From positions 39,925 to 103,924 of the forward strand of contig CABUKU010000010.1 of the NCBI GenBank assembly GCA_902492205.1: DNA of 64,000 bases, read 5' to 3'. Source of the stretch: an uncultured Bacteroides sp. GTDB taxonomy: Bacteria > Bacteroidota > Bacteroidia > Bacteroidales > Bacteroidaceae. This document shows positions 54,946-63,873 of the stretch, in pieces (within the stretch, counting starts at the first letter, position 1; every line of letters begins with the position of its first letter). Position numbers and translations under genes: made by a program. A model generated the notes under the pieces. The model was not told the origin of the DNA. It worked only from the letters and a program-made list of their open reading frames with translations, and searched no databases.

Positions 54946-55560
54946 TTACTTCTTCTTGTCTTGCTTGGCAAGCATAATAACGTGGTAAACGTATTCCACC
55001 ATCCACTCTTCCGAGTAATCCAACTTTTCTTTGTAAGCACGGATGTTGCGGGCAACGGGAATAACATCGTCTTTCTTCCAGTTCGTTTTGGTCAGAATCT
55101 GGTGAACGGTTTGCTTCACTGTGTTGAATATAAGTTTCTTGAATATCTTCGGAATACCGAATTTCCACTTCATCAGGTTACCTGTCAGCATAAACAAGTC
55201 GTTGGAGAAGCCTGCAAACATAACCATATAAGGATTTACACCGTTCACATTCTTGCAGTTCTTCTTGATGGAAGCATCAATCTCAGAGAAGAATTTCTCA
55301 CTCAATCCGTAGTTCTGCATCAAGGTTTTGCGTGAGTGCGATTTCTCGGCTACACCCAATCGTCCGCCTTGCGTCTGAACTTTATATACATGTTTGTACA
55401 TGGTTACATCCGGCAACATGCGTATGTTTGTGATACCTAAGTTAACCGCCATGACAGACTGGTAATATACTCGAATCAAAGTCATGAAGTTTTCAACAAT
55501 CCCTTTGGTTTCTTCCGCCTTTTCTTCTTGTTTCTGTTTTAGTTTAGATAATAATCCCAT
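54946..55560 (-). CDS. conserved hypothetical protein of Bacteroidetes
   Basis: 204 aa, helical, basic (FKKLIFNTVKQTVHQILTKT). It has GITNIRMLPDVTMYKHVYKV and NPYMVMFAGFSNDLFMLTGN. No enzymatic motif. Conserved hypothetical protein in related genomes as far as I can recall. It lies upstream of the glycosylase gene on the same strand. Confidence 0.55.
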   Translation of the reverse strand: MGLLSKLKQKQEEKAEETKGIVENFMTLIRVYYQSVMAVNLGITNIRMLPDVTMYKHVYKVQTQGGRLGVAEKSHSRKTLMQNYGLSEKFFSEIDASIKKNCKNVNGVNPYMVMFAGFSNDLFMLTGNLMKWKFGIPKIFKKLIFNTVKQTVHQILTKTNWKKDDVIPVARNIRAYKEKLDYSEEWMVEYVYHVIMLAKQDKKK

Positions 55561-55664
55561 AATTTTATATATATAATAATGTATATTTCGCAGACAAAAG
55601 TATAATTTCTTTTGGTTGCAACCAAAGCCTTTATGATTATCTTTGCGCCTTAAAGCAGATTGCT

Positions 55665-56357
55665 ATGAAAAAAGATTTCAAATACATCATTTTTGATGCC
55701 GACGATACCCTTTGGATGAATGAAACGCTTTTTCGTGAGACTGAGGGTAAACTATGCGATTTATTGAAAGAGTTTGCCGACCGGGAAGAAGTTATGAGAA
55801 CTCTTTATCAGTTGGAAATGAAGAACCTCGAATGTTATGGGTTCGGAATAAAGGGTTTTATGTTGAGCATGATGGAGACAGCTTTGCAGGTAAGCAAAGG
55901 ATCTGTCGATGCTTCTTGCATTGCAACTATTCTTGCGTTGGGAAAGGCGCAGCTCACTCATCCTGTGGAATTGCTTGCGGGAGTAAAGGAAACATTGCGC
56001 GAACTGAAGAACCGCTACCCTTTGGTGTTGGCAACAAAAGGCGATTTACTCGATCAGGAACGGAAAGTACGTTTGTCCGGTCTGAAAGATTTGTTTTGCC
56101 ATGTGGAAATTATGAGTGACAAGAACGACGAGGCTTATTCTCATCTTTTCAGGACGATAGGTGCTAAGCCGGAAGAAATATTAATGGTGGGTAATTCCAT
56201 GAAGTCGGACATTCTGCCTATCCTGCAACTTGGTGGAAGTGCTGCTTATATCCCTTTTCACACAACTTGGGTGCATGAAATGGTAACTGAAGAGGTGGAG
56301 CATGAGAACCTTGTCCGGTTGGAATTTATCGGGCAGTTAAAGCAACTATTGCTTTAG
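55665..56357 (+). CDS. HAD-family hydrolase (phosphatase)
   Basis: 230 aa. Motif I with the nucleophile Asp is FDADDTLW (D12), motif II Thr/Ser in LVLATKGD (T~120), motif III Lys in the region DKNDEAY, motif IV GNSMKSDI. Cap type of subfamily IA. Substrate unknown; small phosphorylated metabolites are usual. A promoter with -7 TATCTTTG at 55638-55645 and TTTG at 55611 precedes it (23-bp spacing, slightly long). Confidence 0.88.
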   Translation: MKKDFKYIIFDADDTLWMNETLFRETEGKLCDLLKEFADREEVMRTLYQLEMKNLECYGFGIKGFMLSMMETALQVSKGSVDASCIATILALGKAQLTHPVELLAGVKETLRELKNRYPLVLATKGDLLDQERKVRLSGLKDLFCHVEIMSDKNDEAYSHLFRTIGAKPEEILMVGNSMKSDILPILQLGGSAAYIPFHTTWVHEMVTEEVEHENLVRLEFIGQLKQLLL

Positions 56358-56441
56358 TCTTGGGTGACTGCAAAACTACCTATGGGTAAACAGTCATTTA
56401 CTACGGGAAAGATGAAGGACTACTACGAGGTAAATGCCCGG

Positions 56442-57107
56442 TTATCCCGTAGTAGTTTCAGGACTTTTCTTTAGCCTGAAATGGAACTTGTGGTTGATAA
56501 ACACCGGCTCTATAATATCGAACCGGATGAATTTGGCAAGGAGGTTTTCGGCTGTGCGCCGTTGAATGTGTGCTTGTCTGCAATATTGGTTCAGCGATAA
56601 ATAGTTATTGGATTCGAGCAGGTTCAGGAGTAATTGCTCCCTTTCGGTGTATTGTACCAGCACTCCTTTGGGGCTTTCGCTCTGTTGCCACACTTTCAGG
56701 TGAACGGGTGTTGCGAGGATGTTCTCATCTTTAATGCGGACGTAGGCAAGGAACTTCCCGTTCTCGTCTTTGGCATAGACAGGCTTCTTGCTGTTTTCTT
56801 CAATAACCACTTCTAAGACCGACCTGCCTTCTACAGCATGCGTTTGCATCGTGTAAGTTACTTCGGGAGTGCAGTAGAGCTGTGCGGCAGCTTCAATCAT
56901 ATACATTTCTTCCTCCGAGCGCACCCCGGCTATCTTTCCGTTGTCTTTCACACCGATAAGCAGACGTCCTCCGTCGGTATTGGCAAAGGCGGAGAGTGTT
57001 CTGGCTATTTTGCGTGCATCCGATATTTCAAATTTGAAATCCTGTTGCTGGTGTTCTCCTTCGGCAATAAGGGAATGTATGTAGTCGGTGTCTGTAAACT
57101 TTTTCAT
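56442..57107 (-). CDS. AlbA_2/Schlafen-like ATP-binding domain protein with winged helix
   Basis: 221 aa from the ATG at 57107 (MKKFTDTDYIHSLIAEGEHQ); a longer ORF to 57215 crosses a divergent promoter region. The AlbA_2/Schlafen_AlbA_2 domain is in EHQQQDFKFEISDARKIART, then SAFANTDGGRLLIGVKDNG. The C-terminal ~70 residues form a winged helix (YTEREQLLLNLLESNNYLSL). Family members are often regulators or defence-related; function of this one unknown. Confidence 0.75.
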   Translation of the reverse strand: MKKFTDTDYIHSLIAEGEHQQQDFKFEISDARKIARTLSAFANTDGGRLLIGVKDNGKIAGVRSEEEMYMIEAAAQLYCTPEVTYTMQTHAVEGRSVLEVVIEENSKKPVYAKDENGKFLAYVRIKDENILATPVHLKVWQQSESPKGVLVQYTEREQLLLNLLESNNYLSLNQYCRQAHIQRRTAENLLAKFIRFDIIEPVFINHKFHFRLKKSPETTTG

Positions 57108-57216
57108 GACTTCGCTTTGCTTGTTACACGCTTTTCGGGGCGCAAATATAAAAAACAATATTTGATTAACGCCTCTTAAAATGATTAATTTATATTTCCC
57201 ATGTTGATAAAACAAT

Positions 57217-57224
57217 TATCTTTG
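57217..57224 (+). promoter_or_regulatory. promoter -7 element of the radical SAM gene
   Basis: TATCTTTG, a perfect -7 box, lies 28 bp before the ATG at 57252 and inside the longer ORF, showing that the shorter start is correct. Confidence 0.6.
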
Positions 57225-57251
57225 CTTCCTTTCAATGAAGGGAAAATAAGC

Positions 57252-58511
57252 ATGGATGAAAGCACATTGGAGAAGTTGAAGACGCTTGCCGAATCGGCTA
57301 AGTACGATGTTTCGTGCGCATCGAGCGGCACGTCCCGTTCTGCCAAGGCAGGTGGGATAGGGAGTGCGGCAGGCTGGGGCATTTGCCACAGCTTTGCCGA
57401 AGACGGACGTTGCATTTCTCTATTAAAAATCATGCTTACCAATTATTGCATGTATGATTGTGCTTATTGCATCAACCGCAGAAGCAATGACATTCGCCGA
57501 GCCACTCTTTCCGTTTCCGAGTTGGTGGATATAACCATTGAATTCTATCGTCGCAATTACATTGAAGGATTGTTTCTCAGTTCGGGGGTGGTTCGCAGCC
57601 CGGATTATACGATGGAGCGTTTGGTGAGGGTGATTAAAGACCTTCGGCTTGTGCATCGTTTCAATGGATATATTCACATGAAAAGTATTCCCGGGGCGAG
57701 CCGGGAGTTGGTGAACGAAGCCGGATTGTATGCCGACCGTCTCAGTGTGAATATTGAAATTCCCAATGAACAGAGCCTTCAGGTATTGGCCCCCGAGAAG
57801 GATTTTAAAAGCGTGTTCACTCCCATGAAGTATATTCAGCAAGGAGTGTTGGAGAGCGTGGAAGAAAGAAAAAAGTATCGCCGTGCCCCGCGCTTTGCAC
57901 CCGCAGGTCAAAGCACGCAGATGATTATCGGTGCAACTCCCGATAATGATAAGGAAATCCTGAATCTTTCATCGGCACTTTACAATCGTCCCACAATGAA
58001 GCGCGTATATTATTCGGGCTATATCCATGTGAACAATTACGATAACCGTCTGCCTATGCTGAAACAGCCGCCTCTGGTGCGTGAAAACCGTTTGTATCAG
58101 GCAGATTGGTTGCTGAGGTTCTATCAGTTCAAAGTGGATGAAATAGTGAATGATGCTTATCCCGATCTGGATTTGGAGATAGATCCCAAACTGTCTTGGG
58201 CGCTTCGCCATCCCGAACAATTCCCGGTAAATGTCAATGAGGCGGATTATGAAATGTTGTTGCGTGTGCCCGGCATAGGTGTGAAGTCGGCTAAACTGAT
58301 TATTGTTTCGCGCCGTTTCGGAAGGTTAGATTCCTACCAGTTGAAGAAAATAGGAGTGGTGATGAAGAAAGCGCAGTATTTTATAACTTGCAATGAATTG
58401 CCTAACCTCACGGTCAACGAAGTGACTCCCGAAGTTCTTCGCCGCATGTTTGCGCAGAAAACCAAGCGGAAGGAGGACGACCGCCAGTTATCTTTCCAAT
58501 TTGAAGACTGA
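57252..58511 (+). CDS. putative DNA modification/repair radical SAM protein (TIGR03916-like)
   Basis: 419 aa. Radical SAM CxxxCxxC site is CMYDCAYC, followed by the SPASM-free barrel (EGLFLSSGVVRSPDYTMERL). The C-terminal part contains a helix-hairpin-helix (LLRVPGIGVKSAKLIIVSRR), which binds DNA. It is paired with the next gene, as in the TIGR03916/TIGR03915 pair often linked to a UDG. The exact reaction is unknown. Start at 57252 chosen because a -7 box lies at 57217. Confidence 0.88.
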   Translation: MDESTLEKLKTLAESAKYDVSCASSGTSRSAKAGGIGSAAGWGICHSFAEDGRCISLLKIMLTNYCMYDCAYCINRRSNDIRRATLSVSELVDITIEFYRRNYIEGLFLSSGVVRSPDYTMERLVRVIKDLRLVHRFNGYIHMKSIPGASRELVNEAGLYADRLSVNIEIPNEQSLQVLAPEKDFKSVFTPMKYIQQGVLESVEERKKYRRAPRFAPAGQSTQMIIGATPDNDKEILNLSSALYNRPTMKRVYYSGYIHVNNYDNRLPMLKQPPLVRENRLYQADWLLRFYQFKVDEIVNDAYPDLDLEIDPKLSWALRHPEQFPVNVNEADYEMLLRVPGIGVKSAKLIIVSRRFGRLDSYQLKKIGVVMKKAQYFITCNELPNLTVNEVTPEVLRRMFAQKTKRKEDDRQLSFQFED

Positions 58512-58517
58512 CTTCGT

Positions 58518-59282
58518 ATGAATATATTTGTTTACGATAAAACCTTTGACGGATTGCTGACCGTAGTTTTCGATGCCTATTTCCGTAAAACGTTCCCCGA
58601 TGTGTTGTTGGCGGAAGGGGAGCCGTTTCCGCTTTTCTATGATGAATCGGTCAATGTGGTGACAGATACGGACAGAGCAGGCAGGGTGTGGAAAGCATTG
58701 GAAAAGAAGCTGTCTCGCACAGCCCTGTCAAGTCTTACTTATGCTTGGCTGTCCGAGTTGCCCGGAGTGGATATGCTCTTGTTCCGTTATATGCGGAAAA
58801 CAATAGACTCCCCCCGTTCCATTGAACTGAGCTTTGGCGATGAGGATGTGTTGGAGTTAACTAAAATCTCAAGAAAAGTAGCTAATGAACGGGGCAGGAT
58901 AATCATGTTTCTCCGTTTCCAAAAGGCTATGGATAATACTTATTTTGCTGCCGTAGAGCCTTTATATAATGTATTGCCATTGGCAACGGGGCATTTTAAA
59001 GACCGCTTCTCAGACCAGTGTTGGTTGATATATGATGTAAAGCGTGAATATGGTTATTATTATGACCTCAACACTGTAACGGAAGTAAATTTCGAAACGA
59101 AAGAAGCACACTTGATAACCGGCATGCTGAACGAGGAGTTGATGGCGAAAGATGAAATGCTGTTTCAGCAGATGTGGAAAGAGTATTTCAAATCCATCAC
59201 TATCAAAGAACGTAAGAATCCAAAACTTCACAAACAGAATATGCCTGTGAGATTCTGGAAGTACTTAACCGAAAAGAAGTAA
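58518..59282 (+). CDS. TIGR03915-family putative DNA metabolism protein
   Basis: 254 aa, 6 bp after the radical SAM gene. N-terminus MNIFVYDKTFDGLLTVVFDA is characteristic, and the middle SFGDEDVLELTKISRKVANE and GRIIMFLRFQKAMDNTYFAA match the family that always partners the radical SAM protein. Catalytic residues are not known; a repair role is proposed from gene linkage. Confidence 0.85.
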   Translation: MNIFVYDKTFDGLLTVVFDAYFRKTFPDVLLAEGEPFPLFYDESVNVVTDTDRAGRVWKALEKKLSRTALSSLTYAWLSELPGVDMLLFRYMRKTIDSPRSIELSFGDEDVLELTKISRKVANERGRIIMFLRFQKAMDNTYFAAVEPLYNVLPLATGHFKDRFSDQCWLIYDVKREYGYYYDLNTVTEVNFETKEAHLITGMLNEELMAKDEMLFQQMWKEYFKSITIKERKNPKLHKQNMPVRFWKYLTEKK

Positions 59283-59374
59283 GTTTTCCCTTTAAAGCAC
59301 CGCAGCTTTGCGGGTAAAGTGCAGGTGCTTTGGATATGAAGCTGCGGTACTTTGAATTGAAGGCTTATGACTAC

Positions 59375-60349
59375 TTAATTTATCACCCAGTTTTTATTAT
59401 AAGGAACGGTCTTGGACGGATCATAATTCATCCCTTCTTTAGTGGGAATGAGCAAAGTATAAGTCTTTCCGCTGCGGTTCTCCAAAAAGCGGTCGCGCAA
59501 CCACGGATTGGCATCTTTAAGCTGTGCATACGTAATACCGTTTTGTTTGGCGAATTGAGCCAGATCGGCGATTCTTGTATTTACTTTCACCTCTTTAAAT
59601 GGGATAGGCGGGTACAGGCTTTCTTTCTTTAGTAGGAAGCCGAAACGCTTGGGATTGTTGAATACTTCTTTGGCTGCCAGTATGCGGAACATGTAACGTG
59701 AAGTTTCCTGATTCAGCCATAAATCGAGTGCGCTATCCACTTCCTGCTTATTCAGTTCGGTGGAGATTCTTCCTTTCCCTGCATTGTAGGATGCTGCAAC
59801 GGTAATCCAGTCACCATATTGTGCATAGCCTTCTTTCAGATATTTGCAGGCAGCTTTTGTTGCTTTCCTGATGTTATATCTTTCGTCTACGTTCTTGTTT
59901 ACTTCCAGTCCGTGGCTTCTTCCCGTCGTGTCCATGAACTGCCATAAGCCTGCCGCCCCCACCGGGGAACGTGCCAATGTGCTCAGGTTACTTTCAATAA
60001 CCATGAGATATTTAAAGTCATCGGGTATTCCGTTTGCTTTCAATATCGGCTCTACGATAGGGAAATAGCGGTTGGCACGCTTTATCATCAACATGGTGGT
60101 GGAATGCATATAGGTGAATGAGGACAGTTCACGGTCCATGCGTTCGCGCCGGTCGTAGGGAGTGAGGTCGATGGCTTCTCCTGCGAATGTAACTTGTTTG
60201 GGAACATCGGGGGGAGTAACGGAATAGCTGCCTTCCTGTTTCATCACTTTTTCTACTTCTGCCGGTGCACTGCCGATAAGGAATGGAATACTTGCCGATG
60301 CAACGGCTATGGACGAAATAAAAATCACGGAACGAATACTTTTCTTCAT
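59375..60349 (-). CDS. lytic transglycosylase (SLT) with LysM-like C-terminal domain
   Basis: 324 aa. A signal-like N-terminus (SVIFISSIAVASASIPFLIG) is followed by the SLT domain: catalytic Glu in FKYLMVIESNLSTLARSPVG, then GAAGLWQFMDTTGRSHGLEV, and YNAGKGRI. The C-terminal ~70 residues are LysM-like (ADLAQFAKQNGITYAQLKDA). It cuts peptidoglycan in the periplasm during growth. Resembles MltD in layout. Confidence 0.88.
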   Translation of the reverse strand: MKKSIRSVIFISSIAVASASIPFLIGSAPAEVEKVMKQEGSYSVTPPDVPKQVTFAGEAIDLTPYDRRERMDRELSSFTYMHSTTMLMIKRANRYFPIVEPILKANGIPDDFKYLMVIESNLSTLARSPVGAAGLWQFMDTTGRSHGLEVNKNVDERYNIRKATKAACKYLKEGYAQYGDWITVAASYNAGKGRISTELNKQEVDSALDLWLNQETSRYMFRILAAKEVFNNPKRFGFLLKKESLYPPIPFKEVKVNTRIADLAQFAKQNGITYAQLKDANPWLRDRFLENRSGKTYTLLIPTKEGMNYDPSKTVPYNKNWVIN

Positions 60350-60367
60350 TTATATTGTTTGTTGTTT

Positions 60368-61192
60368 TTAGTTAGACTTTTCATTCAATTTGCCACCACA
60401 GTATTTGCAGTAGGTGGCGTCGGGTTCATGTCCGCTCATGTGGCAATGAGGGCACTCGTATTTCTCTTTTTTGCGGTATTGACGAATCATGGAGGCGGAA
60501 ACAATTCCCGTAGGCACGGCGATAATGGTGTAACCGATCAGCATGACAATCGCCGAAAGAAACCTGCCGAACGGCGTAACGGGAGTAATATCCCCATATC
60601 CCACTGTTGTCATAGTCACCACAGCCCAGTAAATGCTGTTGGGTATATTGTTGAACTGTGTGCCGGGTTCGTCACCTTCCACCATATACATGATTGTGCC
60701 GATGGAGATAACAAGAATGACTATGAACAGGAAAAACACGATAATCTTCCGAATGCTTTCTTGCAGGGAGCGCAGAAGTACTTCTCCTTCATTGAGGAAT
60801 TTGAATAAACGGTATATACGAAATATGCGGATTATCCGGAATGCACGTATCACCAGCAGATAACGCGCTCCTGTAAAAATGAAACTAAGATAGATCGGCA
60901 ACGTAGACAATAAATCAATGATGCCGAAAAAGCTGAATATATACTTTCGGGGTTTGGGCGAACAATAGATGCGTGCCGCATATTCAATGGTAAACACGGC
61001 AGTTATGAAATATTCCAATATCCTGAATAGTGTCCCGTATTTTAATGAAAGCGATTGTATGCTTTCCAGCATCAAGATAAGGATGCTGAATAGGATAAAC
61101 CAGATAAGGCAAACGTCGAAAAGTTTCCCCGCAGGCGTATCCGATTCAAAGATGATAGTATATAACTTATGTTTCAGCTCTTTTTTATTCAT
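60368..61192 (-). CDS. voltage-gated potassium channel family protein
   Basis: 274 aa. Six membrane helices with S4-like Arg-rich segment (VIRAFRIIRIFRIYRLFKFL) and selectivity filter TVGYGD in MTTVGYGDITPVTPFGR. The C-terminal tail is a zinc ribbon: CPHCHMSGHEPDATYCKYCG. It transports potassium across the inner membrane; the added zinc ribbon is a less common regulator. Overlaps the next minus gene by 1 bp. Confidence 0.9.
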   Translation of the reverse strand: MNKKELKHKLYTIIFESDTPAGKLFDVCLIWFILFSILILMLESIQSLSLKYGTLFRILEYFITAVFTIEYAARIYCSPKPRKYIFSFFGIIDLLSTLPIYLSFIFTGARYLLVIRAFRIIRIFRIYRLFKFLNEGEVLLRSLQESIRKIIVFFLFIVILVISIGTIMYMVEGDEPGTQFNNIPNSIYWAVVTMTTVGYGDITPVTPFGRFLSAIVMLIGYTIIAVPTGIVSASMIRQYRKKEKYECPHCHMSGHEPDATYCKYCGGKLNEKSN

Positions 61193-62031
61193 TATTCAAT
61201 AACCTGACATTCATCGCAATAATATATGCTTCCTCCCAAATAGTTTTCCTTTTTTATGGTTCCTCCGCAACGGGGGCATTCTTTGCCGGCAGTGTCTTTG
61301 GAGAGGAAAGGAACGTACTTTCCGTTGCTGCCAAACAGGTCGGTTTCGGTGTTGCGTCCTTTTTGCTCATACATTTCTTGCATGGTGTTCTTTACACAAC
61401 AGAATAGATTCTCTTTCTGTTCGCCTGTAAGGGCACTAACTTTGGTCTTGGGATGAATCCGGGCGTTGTAAAGAATATCTTGCAGCACTCCGTTGCCCAG
61501 TCCCGGGACTGTTTGTTCTGTTGCCAGAAAGGCCTTTGCGCTTTTCTTTCGGACACTTTCATCATTAATCAGGTTCAGAAAATAGTCTTTGCTGAAAGCA
61601 TCGGACATAACCTGAGGCTTCTCGCAAGCTGCATTATAATAAGGAAACATTCCACCTTCATAATTCCCGGGACGGAATCCGAGTATTCCACCATACATCC
61701 GTATGGAGACAACAATGCAACTTTGGTCTTCAAAGCCTATCAATAACTGATGCTTTGGGGGAAGTTTCTCTCCGGGAGCATAATATCGCAGGTTGGCTCC
61801 GTCTGTAAAAGCGAGTTTCACATCATCCAGGGTTATCTCCACCATTCCTCCTACGGAACGTGAACTGCCTACTTTCTTACCCATTAATAGCTCTACATAA
61901 TCATCCGGGTTTCCGTGGAAGAAGGCAAACTTATGAGGAGTTTGCTTCACAATGATGTCTGTAATCACTTTCCCTTTAATCGTACTGTTTAATTGTTCCG
62001 ACAGAAATTTTGCTTCCGGTGCTTCAATCAT
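61192..62031 (-). CDS. Fpg/Nei family DNA glycosylase
   Basis: 279 aa. The fold is complete: N-terminal MIEAPEAKFLSEQLN, H2TH region (TVPGLGNGVLQDILYNARIH), and zinc finger C-x2-C...C-x2-C (CPRCGGTIKKE, YYCDEC). The catalytic N-terminal Pro2 of MutM/Nei (PELPE or PEGPE) is replaced by Ile (MIEAPE), while E3 is kept; some homologues carry this variant. Base-removal activity may be altered or lost (inference). Confidence 0.85.
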   Translation of the reverse strand: MIEAPEAKFLSEQLNSTIKGKVITDIIVKQTPHKFAFFHGNPDDYVELLMGKKVGSSRSVGGMVEITLDDVKLAFTDGANLRYYAPGEKLPPKHQLLIGFEDQSCIVVSIRMYGGILGFRPGNYEGGMFPYYNAACEKPQVMSDAFSKDYFLNLINDESVRKKSAKAFLATEQTVPGLGNGVLQDILYNARIHPKTKVSALTGEQKENLFCCVKNTMQEMYEQKGRNTETDLFGSNGKYVPFLSKDTAGKECPRCGGTIKKENYLGGSIYYCDECQVIE

Positions 62032-62121
62032 AATGCAGTCTGTTTTGTTTTAATGTAACGAAGATAGCGGTTTTCTTGAAATATCGGTTATTTTTGCAGA
62101 TAAATAAAAAGTAGATAAAAC

Positions 62122-62715
62122 ATGGTTACTTATATACTTATCGGTGTCACCGTCGTTGTTTCTTATATGTGCTTTAATAACAGAGGCATGTTTGAGAAGC
62201 TGGCTTTAATTCCCTATGTGGTTGTCAGGAACAACCAGTGGTATCGTCTGATTTCCCACGGTTTTGTACATGCCGACACTATGCACCTGTTGGTGAACAT
62301 GTTCACATTTTGGTCTTTCGGAACCTACATAGAGAGTGCTTTCGAGTATTTGGGATTCAGCACGTGGGCTTATCTCGGACTCTACTTCGGAGGAATGATT
62401 TTTGCTTCGGTCTATGATATTGCCAAGAAAAGCAATAACCCTTATTACATATCTATCGGAGCATCGGGGGCTGTTGCTGCCGTGCTGTTCACTTCCATTT
62501 TGCTGAATCCTTGGGGAAAGATCCTGTTCTTCGCGGTTATTCCCATTCCGGGTATTTTGTTCGGAGTGCTTTATCTGGCTTATTGCCAGTATATGGCGAA
62601 GAGGGGAGGGGATAACATAAATCACAATGCTCACTTCTATGGGGCGGTATTTGGCTTTGTTTATCCCATTTTACTGGAACCCGCTTTGTGGCGCGGGTTT
62701 ATTTCCCACTTTTAA
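62122..62715 (+). CDS. rhomboid family intramembrane serine protease
   Basis: 197 aa. Catalytic Ser in GASGAVAAVLF and His in HNAHFYGAVFGFVYP, plus the conserved HADTMHLLVNMFTFWSFG. Six membrane helices. It cuts transmembrane helices of other proteins. The 3' end overlaps the convergent SDR gene by 17 bp. Confidence 0.92.
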   Translation: MVTYILIGVTVVVSYMCFNNRGMFEKLALIPYVVVRNNQWYRLISHGFVHADTMHLLVNMFTFWSFGTYIESAFEYLGFSTWAYLGLYFGGMIFASVYDIAKKSNNPYYISIGASGAVAAVLFTSILLNPWGKILFFAVIPIPGILFGVLYLAYCQYMAKRGGDNINHNAHFYGAVFGFVYPILLEPALWRGFISHF

Positions 62716-63430
62716 CCGGCATTCGCTCCCATATCCATCCGGGTATCATGCGCCAGAAGAATACGAGGATTGCATATTTCCAATCGATGATGGCAATCCG
62801 TTTTTTTTGTTTCAATGCTTTGACAATGCGTTTGGCTGCATAGTCCGGTTTCATCAGCATGGGATAGTTGCCGTCTTTAAGTAAGGCAGTTGCTACAAAT
62901 CCCGGACGGATGTCCGTGAAGCGGATATTCAAATGTTCCATACGTGACAGTTGGGCGAGCGCATCAATATAAGTGTTCTGAAAACGCTTCGTTGCAGAGT
63001 AGGCGGGGGCAGCGCCCAACCCCTTTGTACCTGCTATGGAACTGATAACTGCCAAATGCCCTCCGCCTTGTTGCCTGAAGTAATTGAATGCAGTGGTTAT
63101 CATACGGATGAAACCCTCGACATTTGTTTTTGCCGTGTTGATTTCTATTTCGGGGTTCAGGCTCATGTTTTGACTGCCTACGCCCGAACTTTGCAAAAAC
63201 AGATCCATTCCTCCCAGTTTGTCTATCAACTCATGCAGTTTTTCGGGAGCATCCTCACTTGTTACGTCTAACTGCTGAATCTCGATTTGCGAGGGATTGA
63301 AAGAACGGAATTCTTCCAAAGCGGAAAGCCTTCTTCCCGCTACACCCACTTTCCAGCCCTGTCTTACAAAATCTTTGGCTACTTCCTGCCCTATGCCTGA
63401 AGTAGCACCTATGATGACAATTCGTTTCAT
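62699..63430 (-). CDS. short-chain dehydrogenase/reductase (SDR)
   Basis: 243 aa. NAD(P)-binding GxxxGxG: IGATSGIGQEVA. Catalytic Ser-Tyr-Lys: SSIAGTKGLGAAPAYSATKR (Y and K in YSATK). The substrate is unknown. Ends with a hydrophobic tail (YAILVFFWRMIPGWIW), suggesting membrane association. Confidence 0.9.
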   Translation of the reverse strand: MKRIVIIGATSGIGQEVAKDFVRQGWKVGVAGRRLSALEEFRSFNPSQIEIQQLDVTSEDAPEKLHELIDKLGGMDLFLQSSGVGSQNMSLNPEIEINTAKTNVEGFIRMITTAFNYFRQQGGGHLAVISSIAGTKGLGAAPAYSATKRFQNTYIDALAQLSRMEHLNIRFTDIRPGFVATALLKDGNYPMLMKPDYAAKRIVKALKQKKRIAIIDWKYAILVFFWRMIPGWIWERMPVKSGK

Positions 63431-63435
63431 ATTAT

Positions 63436-63837
63436 TTATTTCACTCCTAACAGTTCAACTTCAAATATCAGGGTAGAGTAAGCGGGTATATCTCCACAGG
63501 CACGTGTGCCATATCCTAATTCATATGGGATGTAAATCATCCAACGGGAACCTACAGGCATGACTTTCAATGCTTCTTGCCAACCTTCAATTACTTCATT
63601 AACCCGGAATGTCTCCGGATGTTTGCGGCTGAATGAATTATCAAACTCTTTTCCGTTAATCAATGTTCCCCGGTAATGTACTCTTACGGTACTTTTGGTT
63701 GTGGGAACAGAACCTGTCCCTTTGAGTATGATTTTATATTGCACTCCGCAAGGTAGCTCCATTACTCCTTCTTCCTCAAGGTTGTTTTCCAGAAAGCGGA
63801 TGTTTTCTTCTTTGTATTGCTGATGTTTCAGTGACAT
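63436..63837 (-). CDS. FKBP-type peptidyl-prolyl cis-trans isomerase
   Basis: 133 aa. FKBP domain: VRVHYRGTLINGKEFDNSFS, WQEALKVMPVGSRWMIYIPY, LGYGTRACGDIPAYSTLIFE. No signal peptide, so cytosolic. It speeds proline isomerisation in protein folding. 5 bp from the SDR gene on the same strand, so co-transcribed. Confidence 0.93.
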   Translation of the reverse strand: MSLKHQQYKEENIRFLENNLEEEGVMELPCGVQYKIILKGTGSVPTTKSTVRVHYRGTLINGKEFDNSFSRKHPETFRVNEVIEGWQEALKVMPVGSRWMIYIPYELGYGTRACGDIPAYSTLIFEVELLGVK

Positions 63838-63873
63838 ATTTATAATGTATTATTTAAAGTTTGGTGGTTATAC

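Noticed and set aside
55600..55625. GGTTGCAACC palindrome before the HAD gene as an operator
   Set aside because: Only 10 bp, single copy, and not placed over the promoter core in a convincing way.
60194..60808. 204-aa + strand ORF opposite the channel gene
   Set aside because: His-rich shadow of the minus-strand transglycosylase and channel genes.
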